Virus record (IMG/VR): IMGVR_UViG_3300046476_000353
Location: 1 to 64,000 of that record
Reading direction: 5' to 3' (one strand)
DNA length: 64,000 bases
Source: a virus
The notes under the pieces were generated by a model. It ran no database searches, was not told the DNA's origin, and saw only the letters and a program-made list of their open reading frames with translations. Every line of letters starts with the position of its first letter. Positions within the stretch are counted from its first letter, which is position 1. This document shows positions 1 to 8,112 of this stretch, piece by piece. Made by a program: the position numbers and the translations under genes.

Positions 1-368
1 GCGTCGGCCATGCGGCGCAGCACGTCCCGCGCGGACTCCCACCCCAGTCCGGAGCCCACGGTGCTCGCTCGCTCCTTCGGGTCCTCGACGCGTCGGATGG
101 CCTCAGCGAGCAGGGCGGCCCGGTCGGCGGGCGTGGGCAGCACGGCCGCGAGCAGGTTGCGCGCCGCATCAACGTCGATGGTGCGCGTCCAGTCCTGATC
201 GAAGAGGTACCGGGCCACCCGCTCCTCGGCCTCGGCGGCCTGGTCGGTGGGCGCGGGCGCCGGGACCGGGACGGCGGCGCAGCCCGGCTCGCAGGCGACG
301 ACGCGATGACAGCCCTGGTCGAACTTGCAGACGGGCTCGTCGGCCTGTGGGTTGGTGGTGTTGGTCAT
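1..368 (-). CDS. hypothetical protein, cut by the window edge
   Basis: An open minus-strand frame starts at an ATG at 366-368 and runs without a stop to base 1, so only the first 122 residues are visible. The start of the protein is a short Cys-bearing stretch (VCKFDQGCH, then VACEPGCAAV), followed by a Pro/Ala linker and an acidic helical region that includes a WDLR-like amphipathic segment. I recognise no family. It is the last visible gene of the leftward operon, so that operon extends beyond the window. Codon use matches its neighbours. The frame is more convincing than the antisense frames here because of its third-position GC bias. Confidence 0.6.
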   Translation of the reverse strand, partial: MTNTTNPQADEPVCKFDQGCHRVVACEPGCAAVPVPAPAPTDQAAEAEERVARYLFDQDWTRTIDVDAARNLLAAVLPTPADRAALLAEAIRRVEDPKERASTVGSGLGWESARDVLRRMAD

Positions 369-448
369 GCGGGGCTCCAAGTCGGGGGCTGTGATGGGAT
401 GAGCGGGCCGGCCGCCGGCGGTTCGAGCGCCGGCGGCCGTGCTCGTGG

Positions 449-889
449 TCAGGACTCGTCGGCTTCCCACGCCGCGACTGCGGCCTTCACCGCGTCCGCC
501 GGGTGCCAGTACGGGGCGTGGCCCTCGGGCACCGGGTCGCCGGCCAGCAGGGCGCGCACGACAGCGACGACGGCGGCCGGGTCGGAGTAGCGGCCAAGGG
601 TGGGCAGGAACTCGGGCACGGTGTTGCCGCCCTCGGCGCGGGGCCGGGCGTACTGCCACTGCTCGGCCGGGTGGTCCCAGAACAGGAACAGGCCGCCGGT
701 GTCGTCGTCCGTGTCGTCGTCCCAGCGGAGGACGGCGTTGAGCATCGTGGTGCAGCCGGCGTCGTCGCCGGTGGCGTAGGGGTCGGTCTCGGCGTCGGAC
801 GTCCAGCAGTCGTCGGGCTCGATGCCGGCGGCGGTGAGCGCCTCGGCGATGGCGGTGATGTACGGGTCGTGGGGCAGGTGCTGGGTCAT
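449..889 (-). CDS. conserved actinophage-type hypothetical protein
   Basis: 146 residues, ATG start preceded by a purine-rich AGGACC ribosome site. The protein is acidic in its middle (a run of Asp around residues 55-65) and has a Trp-rich core (LFLFWDHPAEQWQYA, near 68-82). It contains no Cys pairs, signal peptide or membrane segment. I cannot name a family; similar soluble proteins are common in Streptomyces plasmids and phages. It lies in the leftward operon downstream of the methyltransferase gene. Confidence 0.65.
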   Translation of the reverse strand: MTQHLPHDPYITAIAEALTAAGIEPDDCWTSDAETDPYATGDDAGCTTMLNAVLRWDDDTDDDTGGLFLFWDHPAEQWQYARPRAEGGNTVPEFLPTLGRYSDPAAVVAVVRALLAGDPVPEGHAPYWHPADAVKAAVAAWEADES

Positions 890-966
890 GGTCAGGTCCT
901 TACTGGCGGGTCAGGTGCGGGCGATGGTCAACGGGTGTCCCGTGTCCGGGTAGCCGCGGCAGACGG

Positions 967-1503
967 TCAGGCAGCGGGCTGGGTGCGTCGTCGGACGGTG
1001 ATGCCGGGGCCGGTGTCGATGCCGTCGTCGTGCCGCTCGATCAGCTCGGCCTCTTGGTCGTGGCCGTCCGACGGCGTCTGGGACACCCACTCCAGTCGGC
1101 CGGTCACCTCGGACTCCGACCGCAGCCACGCCTCTGCTGCGCCCTTCGCTGCGGCCTCCCAGGCGGGCAGCACGGTGTCGAGGCCCGGGTCCCGAGGCGC
1201 GTCGACGGGGAGCCACTGCTGGACGACCACGGGCCGCTCCTCGACCTCGACGGCGGGGATCGTCTTGCCGTACCGGTGCCACGGGTCGATGCCGTCCTGC
1301 TGCTCGGTGGAGCCGACTTCGTAGTCGACCTGGTAGGCGTCGCCGGTGTCGGGGGCGCGGAAGACGAGGGTGTGGACTTCGGTCCAGCGTTCGGAGGCGA
1401 CCAGTTGGTCGGAGAGTTCGGTGGCGCAGGTGTCGTCGTCGCCGAGTTCGAAGGGGACGCCGATTTCGTCGAGCTGGTCGCGGGTGAAGTGGCGGATGCT
1501 CAT
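967..1503 (-). CDS. hypothetical protein
   Basis: 178 residues, ATG start with AAGG about 8 bases upstream. It reads as a soluble alpha/beta protein with several acidic patches and ends in a short basic tail (VRRRTQPAA). Alternating hydrophobic residues near 30-110 suggest beta strands. No motif is recognisable. It sits between the DNA methyltransferase gene and the gene at 449-889 in the same leftward operon, so it is probably co-transcribed with them. Confidence 0.65.
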   Translation of the reverse strand: MSIRHFTRDQLDEIGVPFELGDDDTCATELSDQLVASERWTEVHTLVFRAPDTGDAYQVDYEVGSTEQQDGIDPWHRYGKTIPAVEVEERPVVVQQWLPVDAPRDPGLDTVLPAWEAAAKGAAEAWLRSESEVTGRLEWVSQTPSDGHDQEAELIERHDDGIDTGPGITVRRRTQPAA

Positions 1504-1570
1504 GGCCTGGCCTTTCAGGGGTGTGGTGGTGTGGGGGTGGGGGTCAACGGGCGGAAACGACAGCAGGCGG

Positions 1571-2365
1571 TCAGGCGGTGCGCATCAGGTCGGCGATCCG
1601 CTCCGCCGCCTTCACACGCCGCCCGGCTTCCTCGGCGTGCTCCCGGTCGATCTCCACGAGGAAGCAGCGGCGGCCTTCAAGGACCGCGGCGACCCCGGTG
1701 CTGCCGGATCCGGCGCACGGGTCGACGACGAGATCGCCGCGGACGGTGGACGACTCGATGAGGTCGGCCATCAGCGGGACGGGCTTCTCGTTCGAATGTC
1801 GCTTTGCCCCGTCTGCATTGGGCCGGGCATACCGCAGGACCGACCCGGTGCGAAGCCGGGCGGACAGGCGGCCATCACCAGCCGCGCGGGCGGCCCGCTG
1901 TTTGGCGTGCACACCGAACGTGATCCGTTCGTGGCCGGGGCCCCACGGCATTTCGAGGTTGCCCATGCCGCACTTGAGTTTGTCCCAGACCAGTTCGGCA
2001 GTGGCGCCGAGACGCAGCGGGCCCGCCAGTTGGTCGGCCGTGTAGCCGAAGACGTACAGGTGCCGCTTGCTGGCCAATCCGCGAGTGAACGTGCCCTCGG
2101 GGCCGACCCATTCGGCAAGGACGGCAGGCCAGTCGACCGATCCGTCGTCGCCTGCGATCTCGGTGAAGGTGTCGCTGCGCCCGGAGTTGTAGCGCACCCC
2201 ATACGGCGGGTCGGTGCACAGGAGGCCGTACCAGTCGGGGACGGAGGCGATGATCTGCGGGTCGCGGCAGTCGCCCCAGATGATCGTGGCCCGGTCGGAG
2301 GCGTGGAGGGTCTCGCCGCCGGGTGGTGGATCGATGCGGATGGAGAGCGGATCGGTGCTGGTCAT
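1571..2365 (-). CDS. DNA methyltransferase, beta-class N6-adenine or N4-cytosine type
   Basis: 264 residues; the ATG at 2365 has a strong AGGAGA site. The catalytic motif IV, DPPYG (residues 52-56), comes before the SAM-binding motif I, DPCAGSGST (about 215-223). That order defines the beta class of amino-methyltransferases. No restriction gene is adjacent, which fits an orphan phage methylase that protects the element from host restriction or marks its DNA. The central region between the motifs probably recognises the target. Whether it methylates A or C cannot be told here: DPPY occurs in both types. The methyltransferase call is firm. Confidence 0.92.
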   Translation of the reverse strand: MTSTDPLSIRIDPPPGGETLHASDRATIIWGDCRDPQIIASVPDWYGLLCTDPPYGVRYNSGRSDTFTEIAGDDGSVDWPAVLAEWVGPEGTFTRGLASKRHLYVFGYTADQLAGPLRLGATAELVWDKLKCGMGNLEMPWGPGHERITFGVHAKQRAARAAGDGRLSARLRTGSVLRYARPNADGAKRHSNEKPVPLMADLIESSTVRGDLVVDPCAGSGSTGVAAVLEGRRCFLVEIDREHAEEAGRRVKAAERIADLMRTA

Positions 2366-2439
2366 GGGGTGTTCTCCTGGTGTGAGTGGTGGTGTGGTGT
2401 GGCCTGCGGGGGGTGTTGTTGGGGTGGCGTGTTGGCAGG

Positions 2440-2637
2440 TCAGGCGGCGGGGTGGATGAGTCGGAGGTGTCGGCGGTTTTCGCGGCGGGTGTCTCGGTCC
2501 CACTCCCATCCGTCGATCGCTTGGAGGAGGTCGGCTCGGTGCTGGGCCTGCTGGGCTGGGGTCCAGGGGCTGCGGGTGGGGGCGGGGGTGGGGCGGACGG
2601 GGATCTCCTCCTGCATCAGCCGCTCGTAGGGGGTCAC
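2440..2637 (-). CDS. small hypothetical protein
   Basis: 65 residues from a GTG at 2637 that overlaps the stop of the upstream gene (GTGA), the usual spacing in this operon. It is rich in Arg, Trp and Gln, with a helical C-terminal half (QHRADLLQAIDGWEW). No known family is recognised. The overlap and matching codon bias support a real gene. Confidence 0.6.
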   Translation of the reverse strand: MTPYERLMQEEIPVRPTPAPTRSPWTPAQQAQHRADLLQAIDGWEWDRDTRRENRRHLRLIHPAA

Positions 2638-3089
2638 CTCCCGGACTCCTGGCGCTTGCGCTCGACGAAGGCGCGCAGCGAGACGATGGCCATCTCGTAG
2701 AGCGCGCGCAGTCCGATCGCGAGGTCGTCCGGGCTGTCGCGGTAGATGGCCATGTACAGGGCGTCAGCGGTGTCGAGGTCGCGGTTGGCGCGGGCGGTGA
2801 GGAACTGGCTGGCGAAGCGGATGCCGGGTGGGAAGGCGTCGATGCTTCCGGCCTCGCCGGTCTCGGTGTCCTCCACCACGATTCCGAAGTGCTCGCCGGG
2901 CTTCTGGTTCTGGAGGGCGTCGAAGGCGGCGGCCTCGGCGATGGAGCAGAACACGGCGTACATGGCCTGGTTGCTGCGTTCGACGATGGGGGCGAGGAGC
3001 TTCCAGGCGGTGTCGTCGTCTCCGGCGACGCCGTGGGTGAGGGCTTCGAAGATCTGGCGGCTGTCGGCCTCGGTCTGCGGGGTCTTCAC
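2634..3089 (-). CDS. hypothetical helical protein
   Basis: 151 residues from a GTG at 3089. This start is preferred over the long upstream extension because AAGGAG lies just upstream and the GTG overlaps the preceding stop. The protein looks all-helical and soluble, with a possible beta segment at EHFGIVVEDTETGEAGS. It has no Cys clusters or membrane segments. Function unknown. It is translationally coupled to genes on both sides within the replication part of the leftward operon. Confidence 0.65.
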   Translation of the reverse strand: MKTPQTEADSRQIFEALTHGVAGDDDTAWKLLAPIVERSNQAMYAVFCSIAEAAAFDALQNQKPGEHFGIVVEDTETGEAGSIDAFPPGIRFASQFLTARANRDLDTADALYMAIYRDSPDDLAIGLRALYEMAIVSLRAFVERKRQESGR

Positions 3090-3244
3090 GGCTTGGGCTC
3101 CTTGGCGGTGGCGGTGGTCCATGCGGTGGTGCGGGCGTCGTGGCTGGGGATGGCGAGTTTTCGGCCGCGGGGGCTGGTGCAGCGGGTGCCGGGGCGGGCT
3201 CCGCACCAGGGGCAGCGGATGGCCCACTCGGGCGGGTTGGTCAC
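3086..3244 (-). CDS. 52-residue zinc-finger microprotein
   Basis: A GTG at 3244 overlaps the stop of the gene at 3241-3972, and its own stop overlaps the next start, so it exactly fills the gap between two genes. The protein holds a Cys-rich finger, CPWCGARPGTRC (Cys 11, 14 and 22), with a following His. The same finger type ends the neighbouring protein (CPACQAPLGRHC). These look like the phage zinc fingers found beside replication genes in actinophages; the fit and the shared motif make it a real gene. A nucleic-acid-binding role is inferred. Confidence 0.75.
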   Translation of the reverse strand: MTNPPEWAIRCPWCGARPGTRCTSPRGRKLAIPSHDARTTAWTTATAKEPKP

Positions 3245-3972
3245 TGCGCCTCGGTCTCGCGGAGTTGGCTCTGGAACTCCTCCATCTGGGTGCGTTCCTC
3301 GGGCGTGAGCTGGCCGAGGTAGGCGGCGGCGGCTTCTTTGCGGGCGGTGATCTGGTCGGTGTCTTCGCGGGGCAGGTTGTGGGCGTCGCGTGCTGCGCGG
3401 CGGCGTGCGGCGTGGGCGACGGTGCGGGGGTGGCCGTTGTTGCGGCAGTGGCGTCCGAGGGGCGCCTGGCAGGCGGGGCAGGCGACGGTGAGGGGGCCGA
3501 CGCGTACCGGTCGGCGGGTGCTGGTGGTGTCGTCGCCGGGTACGTCGTGTCCGACGGCGCCGAGTTCGCGGATGAGCCGCGGGTCGGGGGTGCCGGGGCC
3601 GAGGGCGCGGAGTCCGGTGTCGGGTCCGATACGGCCGTCGGCGAGGGCAGCGGTGCGGGCGCGGAGCCGGTTGAGGTATTGCTGCGGGGTTTCGTTGGGG
3701 TCGCCGTCGTAGCGGAGGTTGGCTACGCGTTCGCGGCGGGCGCGCTTGGCGATGTCGATGAGGTCAACGGCCGTGACCCGGAAGCGGTCCTGCGGCTGAC
3801 GGGCCGCCATCTCCTGGTAGAAGGCGGTGAGTGCGGTCTCGGCGTCGGTGCGGGTGAGGCCGGCGGCGGAGAGGTCGGCTTGCCAGGCGAGGATGTCGGC
3901 GCGTCCGACGGTGCGTTGGTCGCGGGCGGCGGCGAGGCCGAGGAGTGTTGAGGCGTCTTCGAAGGTGATCAC
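3241..3972 (-). CDS. replication-region protein with C-terminal zinc finger
   Basis: 243 residues, ATG at 3972 overlapping the stop of the MAWF replication gene (ATGA). Residues 1-85 are helical and resemble small replisome-loader accessory proteins. A zinc finger follows near residues 160-185 (CPACQAPLGRHC, then HPRTVAHAARR), and the C-terminal part is helical and charged. Position directly downstream of the replication protein suggests a part in replication, such as helicase loading or DNA binding. No Walker motif is present, so it is not a DnaC-type ATPase. Exact family not identified. Confidence 0.75.
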   Translation of the reverse strand: MITFEDASTLLGLAAARDQRTVGRADILAWQADLSAAGLTRTDAETALTAFYQEMAARQPQDRFRVTAVDLIDIAKRARRERVANLRYDGDPNETPQQYLNRLRARTAALADGRIGPDTGLRALGPGTPDPRLIRELGAVGHDVPGDDTTSTRRPVRVGPLTVACPACQAPLGRHCRNNGHPRTVAHAARRRAARDAHNLPREDTDQITARKEAAAAYLGQLTPEERTQMEEFQSQLRETEAQ

Positions 3973-4931
3973 TGGGCCTCCTTGGCGGTTTGGGCGGCGT
4001 CGTATTCGGCTTGCATCTGGCGGCCGAGGTCGAGGGCGGCTTGGACGCGGGCGTCAGTGGTGGAGGGGCGGGGCTGGGCGAAGGGCACGACGTTGGTGCT
4101 GGGGCGGTTGGCGCGCTCGGACGCGAACTTCGCGGAGCGGCGGATCCACTTCTGCCATTCGGTCGGCCAGTTGGGGCGGCGGACGTTCTGGGCGCGGAAG
4201 TGGTCGACGAATTGGGCGGTCTCGTAGTCGAGGTCGAGGCTGGGGCCGAAGGTTCTGAGAGCCCATCCGCGCATCGGGTCGGTGAGCTCGAAGCCGGCTG
4301 TCTCGATCGGGGAGGGCGCGTAAGCGTCAAGATCAACCGGCGTACTACCGGTACTTCCCCCACCTACATCAGCCACGTCGTAGTTATGGGAGGGGAGGGG
4401 AGGGGAGGGGACAACCGTTGCACCCTCATGGGTGTCACGCCGTGACATGTCGTCCTGACCTGCGGCGGAGTCCCAAAACAGGGGGTCATTTCCGTCCCGA
4501 TTCGGCTCCGAATCGGATCCGTTTCCGCTCCGATTCGAGTCCGATTCCGCGCCGATTCCCGCGCGGTTCCGGTTCGAGCGGGCCGTTTCCCTGCCGCGGT
4601 TCTGCCTCTTCCGGGCGGCTTCACGGGCTGCCTCGATCTGCGCGCGGGACTTGTTGTAGTCGAGGTAGTCGTGGATGACGAAGTCCCCGTCGGCCGGCTG
4701 CTGGCACCGCGGGCAGGCGTGACCGGCGCCGTGAAGCATGCCGACGGCGATGAGCTTGCGGACGTTGGGTTCGGTGCCGTAGCTGCGGACGATGTCGCCG
4801 TCGAGGTGGCCCTCGGTGAGGTGTCGGGTCGCGTGCACGCCGAGGCGTACGAAGAGACCGACGGCGGCGTTACCCGCCTTGCGCACCTTGGGGTGCGTGT
4901 CGAACCCGTCATCGAGGGCGAACCAGGCCAT
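3969..4931 (-). CDS. phage replication protein, MAWF-type helix-turn-helix initiator
   Basis: 320 residues, ATG at 4931. The N-terminus MAWFALDDGFDTHPKVRKAG is the hallmark of a large group of actinophage replication proteins related to replisome organisers: a winged-helix domain of about 110 residues with a CPRC element near residue 74. A low-complexity linker (about 120-195, rich in Arg, Asn and Ser) leads to a C-terminal domain (about 215-300, WPTEWQKWIRRSA) resembling helicase-loader interaction domains. It probably binds the phage origin and recruits host helicase. The repetitive linker-coding segment near 4480-4600, with tandem GATTC-like repeats, could contain origin iterons. Confidence 0.8.
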   Translation of the reverse strand: MAWFALDDGFDTHPKVRKAGNAAVGLFVRLGVHATRHLTEGHLDGDIVRSYGTEPNVRKLIAVGMLHGAGHACPRCQQPADGDFVIHDYLDYNKSRAQIEAAREAARKRQNRGRETARSNRNRAGIGAESDSNRSGNGSDSEPNRDGNDPLFWDSAAGQDDMSRRDTHEGATVVPSPPLPSHNYDVADVGGGSTGSTPVDLDAYAPSPIETAGFELTDPMRGWALRTFGPSLDLDYETAQFVDHFRAQNVRRPNWPTEWQKWIRRSAKFASERANRPSTNVVPFAQPRPSTTDARVQAALDLGRQMQAEYDAAQTAKEAQ

Positions 4932-4967
4932 GAAGAGCTTCTCTCGTCCGTGCTGATCAGGGAGCGG

Positions 4968-4995
4968 GCGGGGCCGCCGCGGTGGGCGGCCCCGC
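4968..4995 (-). terminator. GC-rich hairpin between two operon genes
   Basis: A perfect 11-bp inverted repeat with a 6-base loop lies in the gap between the ParB/DUF5131 gene and the MAWF gene. There is no T-run, as is usual in Streptomyces. It could partly stop transcription or protect the 3' end of the upstream message. Confidence 0.5.
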
Positions 4996-5003
4996 GGGTG
5001 GGG

Positions 5004-6452
5004 CTACTTGGTGAGCGGGTACTGGTCGAGCCACTGCATGCCGGGCGCGGTCCGCAGGTTGGGTTTCAGGTGGACGCGGCATCCGGCGTCGAGGGCCTGG
5101 ACGACGATGCGGGCGACCCACTCGAAGGGCGGCGCGAACGCGGGCACGACGCCGTTGGGCTGGCGGGTCTCGGTCTGTGCGCCGATGACAACCCAGTCGA
5201 AGACGGACAGGTCGGTGAACTCCAGCGGCTCCTTGAGCGGCTCCAGAGACAGCCACTTCACGGCCACGCCGTCGATCTTCCGGAACGCGTCCTCGGCGAT
5301 CCGTACGCGCTTCTGCTCGTCCACGCTGGTGCCGACCCAGGCGCCGGGCGGCATCTCCAGGCCGACGTAGCGGGCCGGGAACTTGGTGAGGGTGATGTAT
5401 TGCCACTGGGGGTTGGCGCACATGGAGGCGTGGACCTTGTGGATCCACTCGTCGGGGACCCAGCGGCCGTAGAGGTCGGCCATGGAGCAGACGAACACGC
5501 GCTGGTACGCCGGGTCGTCGCGGCGGGCGGCCGGGATAGTGGTGTTCGCGGGGGCGTCGAGTCGCTCGTGGTGGAAGAGCGGGGTGAAGCCGACCGGGTA
5601 GGCGCTGCTGTATCGCTCGCTGGTGGCGATCTCGCGGGCGTAGCAGTAGGTGCAGCCGTGGAGGCATCCGGTGACGGGGTTCCAGGACCAGCTGGCCCAG
5701 GAGATGCCGGCGCCCTTGGTCTCGTTGAAGGTGGCCTTGGCCTGCGGCTCGGGGTACTGGACTTCGTCACCGGTGTGGGTGCGGAGGGTGAGGAAGGTGC
5801 GGGTGGACTTGGGCGCGGGTTCGGGCTTGGGCATGGCGGCGATGCGCTGCTTACGCTGCCGGTCTGCGGCGTCGAGGGCGATCTCTCCGGCGCGGACCTT
5901 GGCGGCGAGGTCGGGGGCGTCGCGTACGACGGCCTTCGCCTGCTGGACTGCACGGCCGGACGCGCCAACCGTCTTTGCGGCGCGTTCCCTGGACCGTCGA
6001 TCTTCCCGAGCCATCGGCTCGACCCACTCATTTTGCGCGGGCAGATCTGCCCGCATTCCCTCGCTTGCCGGGGTGGCCTTCGGACGCTCCTCAGGCGGTC
6101 GTCCCTTCGGCTGGGCAGCGGAGTAGTACCGCTCGTACTCCAACGCCATCAAGGCTCTCTGCCCCGGGTTGAGCTGACGGCGAGCCATGTTCTTCGACAC
6201 GATCAGGTCGAGGATCTTCGGCTCCGTGTAGTGCGCGCCGAGCCGCTCGTACACCGGGTCGGAGCCCGCGGCCTCACACGCCCGATACCGGTTGCGGCCG
6301 TCGATCAAGACCGTGCCGTCGTGGTTCAGGACGATCGGCTCACGGAGGCCGTTCTTCTTCACGTCCGCCACGAGCTGTGCGAAGTCGTCGCCATCGATCA
6401 GCGGGAACGCATCCGCGAACGCGTGGACTTCGAACTCCCCGAGATGTGCCAT
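5004..6452 (-). CDS. ParB-like nuclease domain fused to DUF5131 (phage Gp37/Gp68, CX3CX2C motif)
   Basis: 482 residues from an ATG at 6452 that overlaps the HNH stop; a longer frame upstream reads poorly and lacks a ribosome site. Residues 1-110 are a ParB/sulfiredoxin-like domain, with the DGRNRYRACEAAG signature near 51-63 and the HTH-like MARRQLNPGQRALMALEYER at about 89-108. A charged linker follows. The C-terminal half (about 245-482) is the DUF5131 (Gp37/Gp68) family: SWNPVTGCLHGCTYCYAR carries Cys 263, 267 and 270 in the CX3CX2C spacing of radical-SAM Fe-S sites. DUF5131 genes are known to neighbour three-Cys-motif partner (TcmP) genes, and a TcmP-like gene lies two genes upstream. Enzymatic role unknown; nucleic-acid repair or modification is inferred. 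Confidence 0.88.
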   Translation of the reverse strand: MAHLGEFEVHAFADAFPLIDGDDFAQLVADVKKNGLREPIVLNHDGTVLIDGRNRYRACEAAGSDPVYERLGAHYTEPKILDLIVSKNMARRQLNPGQRALMALEYERYYSAAQPKGRPPEERPKATPASEGMRADLPAQNEWVEPMAREDRRSRERAAKTVGASGRAVQQAKAVVRDAPDLAAKVRAGEIALDAADRQRKQRIAAMPKPEPAPKSTRTFLTLRTHTGDEVQYPEPQAKATFNETKGAGISWASWSWNPVTGCLHGCTYCYAREIATSERYSSAYPVGFTPLFHHERLDAPANTTIPAARRDDPAYQRVFVCSMADLYGRWVPDEWIHKVHASMCANPQWQYITLTKFPARYVGLEMPPGAWVGTSVDEQKRVRIAEDAFRKIDGVAVKWLSLEPLKEPLEFTDLSVFDWVVIGAQTETRQPNGVVPAFAPPFEWVARIVVQALDAGCRVHLKPNLRTAPGMQWLDQYPLTK

Positions 6453-6715
6453 CAGTTGGCCTTTCCGTGGATCTCGCAGTGGCAGCGGTGGCACACGGCG
6501 ATCAGGTTGGTCGGGATGTCGAAGGCGCCCCAGGGCGGATAGCGCAGGTGGTGGGGCTCCGTCGGCGGCCGGGCCTTGCACCGCTCGCACCGGCCGCCAG
6601 CCCGCTCGAACACCAAGCGGCGGACCGCGAGGAACCGCGGGTGTCGCAGGTACTCGGCGTACGAGCGGTACGGCTTGTCGACGCTGGGCTCCGGCGGGAC
6701 GTAGTGGCGAGTCAC
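6452..6715 (-). CDS. small HNH endonuclease
   Basis: 87 residues from a GTG at 6715. CERCKARPPTEPHHLRY (about 43-59) and CHRCHCEIHG near the C-terminus are the Cys4 and HNH signatures of a compact phage nuclease. It is sandwiched between the TcmP-like and ParB/DUF5131 genes with overlaps on both sides, so it is part of that set and does not look like a free-standing insertion. Phage HNH proteins often act in packaging or DNA cutting; its true job here is unknown. Confidence 0.85.
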   Translation of the reverse strand: MTRHYVPPEPSVDKPYRSYAEYLRHPRFLAVRRLVFERAGGRCERCKARPPTEPHHLRYPPWGAFDIPTNLIAVCHRCHCEIHGKAN

Positions 6716-7698
6716 GCCACGTCGTCCAGGCCGAAGAGCGTCAGGTCACCGCCGTCGTCCGGCAGGTCTCCGGACTTCGGTGCGACCGGGCGCGGGATCA
6801 TCGCGAGCCGCTGTTCGCTGTCCGCGGCCATCCACTCGTACTCCCTGCCGTGGATTTGCTTCAGCTCCGACTTCTGCAGGAACAGGCGCAGCAGGAGGTC
6901 GTCGAAGGCCCCTGGCTCGCGCCGCCACCAGGAGATGCTCACGGAGCGGTTGCAGTTCTTGGCGCTCTTCCGGGCGGCCTGGTCGGTCTTGGCGCGCCAC
7001 TTGTCGGAGGTGGCTACGAGGTACGCCCACTGGGCTTCGTCGCGGTCCAGGGCGGCGAGGGACAGGTCGCGGTAGTCGGGCATGGACTCTTGCTGCTCGC
7101 GCACCGTGGCGAACCAGTTGATGCGCTCGTTGATGGTCAGTCGCTTGAGGCCGGCCGGGTTGCAGCCCATGGTCGACAGGCAGCGGGACAGCCAGGTGCG
7201 GTTGGCGATCTCGGCGGCGAAGGTGGGCCGCATCGCCCAGTCGATGATCGCGTTCGGGTCGTTGACGACGAAGACAGCGGTGTCGCCGTTGACGTCGCTT
7301 ACGTCGGCTTCGGCGCCGCTGAGGTTGTGGGCGGTCACTGCCGATCCGTTGTGGGGGTGCGTCCAGACGTCGGGGCCGGACGCGCCGTAGCCGAGGGTCG
7401 GGAGGTAGGTCCCCAGGTTCTCGACGAGGCGGTCGTACGTCGCTGCCTGGATCTCGTGGAGTCGGACCTCCACGGGGATCAGGCACTGCGATGCGTGGTA
7501 GGCGAGGATGCCGGGCGAGCACGACTTGTGCCACATCTCGCCGGGGATGATGGCGGCGTCTCCGGCGGTGAGGTCGTACCAGGTGCCGTGTTGGGCGCCG
7601 AGGTGGGCGATGGCTCCGGCTTCCTGTCCGGCGATGCTCGACAGGTACTCGTGCTTGATGGGGGTGCGCCAGCTGCGGCCGACGTTGGGCTTTGCCAT
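6712..7698 (-). CDS. TcmP-like (three-Cys-motif partner) methyltransferase-fold protein, tentative
   Basis: 328 residues from an ATG at 7698; it is the first gene of this leftward operon. The N-terminal half reads like a SAM-methyltransferase fold: WYDLTAGDAAIIPGE (about 40-54) in place of the usual D-x-F-A-G-P-G loop, then SPGILAYHA, then EVRLHEIQAATYDRLVENL as the acidic strand 2 and helix. VFVVNDPNAIIDWAM fits the strand-4 region. This is the architecture of TcmP proteins, whose genes neighbour DUF5131 genes. The C-terminal third is unassigned. The family match is by eye and by context only. Confidence 0.5.
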   Translation of the reverse strand: MAKPNVGRSWRTPIKHEYLSSIAGQEAGAIAHLGAQHGTWYDLTAGDAAIIPGEMWHKSCSPGILAYHASQCLIPVEVRLHEIQAATYDRLVENLGTYLPTLGYGASGPDVWTHPHNGSAVTAHNLSGAEADVSDVNGDTAVFVVNDPNAIIDWAMRPTFAAEIANRTWLSRCLSTMGCNPAGLKRLTINERINWFATVREQQESMPDYRDLSLAALDRDEAQWAYLVATSDKWRAKTDQAARKSAKNCNRSVSISWWRREPGAFDDLLLRLFLQKSELKQIHGREYEWMAADSEQRLAMIPRPVAPKSGDLPDDGGDLTLFGLDDVA

Positions 7699-7699
7699 T

Positions 7700-7884
7700 G
7701 AAGTCCCGTTCGTGTGGGTGCTGGTGAGGATGAGTGCGCGTGACGGCGCGGTCGTGCATCCGCCGTTATCGGCGGGCTTCCCACGCCTCAATAATGCCAC
7801 ATCAATGTGGCCACATGAGAGTCGCTCGATTGGAAAGATGGAGCGGGCTTCCGTGTGGCCACCTCGATGTGCGAACATGTCGAC
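7700..7884. promoter_or_regulatory. divergent promoter region with palindromic operators
   Basis: This gap separates the leftward operon (first gene ending its 5' side at 7698) from a small rightward HTH gene. It holds a 16-bp palindrome GCCACATCAATGTGGC at 7796-7811, a short GTGGCCAC palindrome at 7855-7862, and CATGTCGACATG at 7876-7887, which overlaps the presumed ATG. The shared CACAT/CATGT half-sites suggest binding sites for the encoded HTH protein, which would then control both directions. Confidence 0.6.
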
Positions 7885-8112
7885 ATGCCCGCCACCGAGG
7901 AGACCGTCGCCGCGCTGCGCAAGGCCGTGCGCGCCAAGAAGACGGCCGAGGACCGCGCCACCGCGGCGCGCAACGCGCTCGCCGTCGCCATGACCGACGC
8001 CATCCATGCCGGTGTGAAGCAAGGCGAGGTCGTCGCCATCACCGGGCTGACGCGCGAGCACGTTCGCCGGCTGGTCCGCGAGGTCGAGGAGCAACGCGCC
8101 TCCCAGTCCTGA
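7885..8112 (+). CDS. small helix-turn-helix regulator
   Basis: 75 residues from ATG 7885 (a GTG at 7855 in the same frame would add 10 residues and has a GGAG site 9-12 bases upstream, so the start is not settled). It is a basic N-terminal helix followed by a clear helix-turn-helix near the C-terminus (QGEVVAITGLTREHVRRLVR). It is the only rightward gene between 1 and 17 kb and faces the leftward operon across a palindrome-rich gap. It probably autoregulates and controls that operon. A terminator follows at 8136. Confidence 0.75.
   Translation: MPATEETVAALRKAVRAKKTAEDRATAARNALAVAMTDAIHAGVKQGEVVAITGLTREHVRRLVREVEEQRASQS

Noticed and set aside
4671-6542. 623-codon rightward frame opposite the ParB/DUF5131 gene
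   Set aside because: Shadow of the real leftward genes; no motifs, and it crosses several real gene boundaries.
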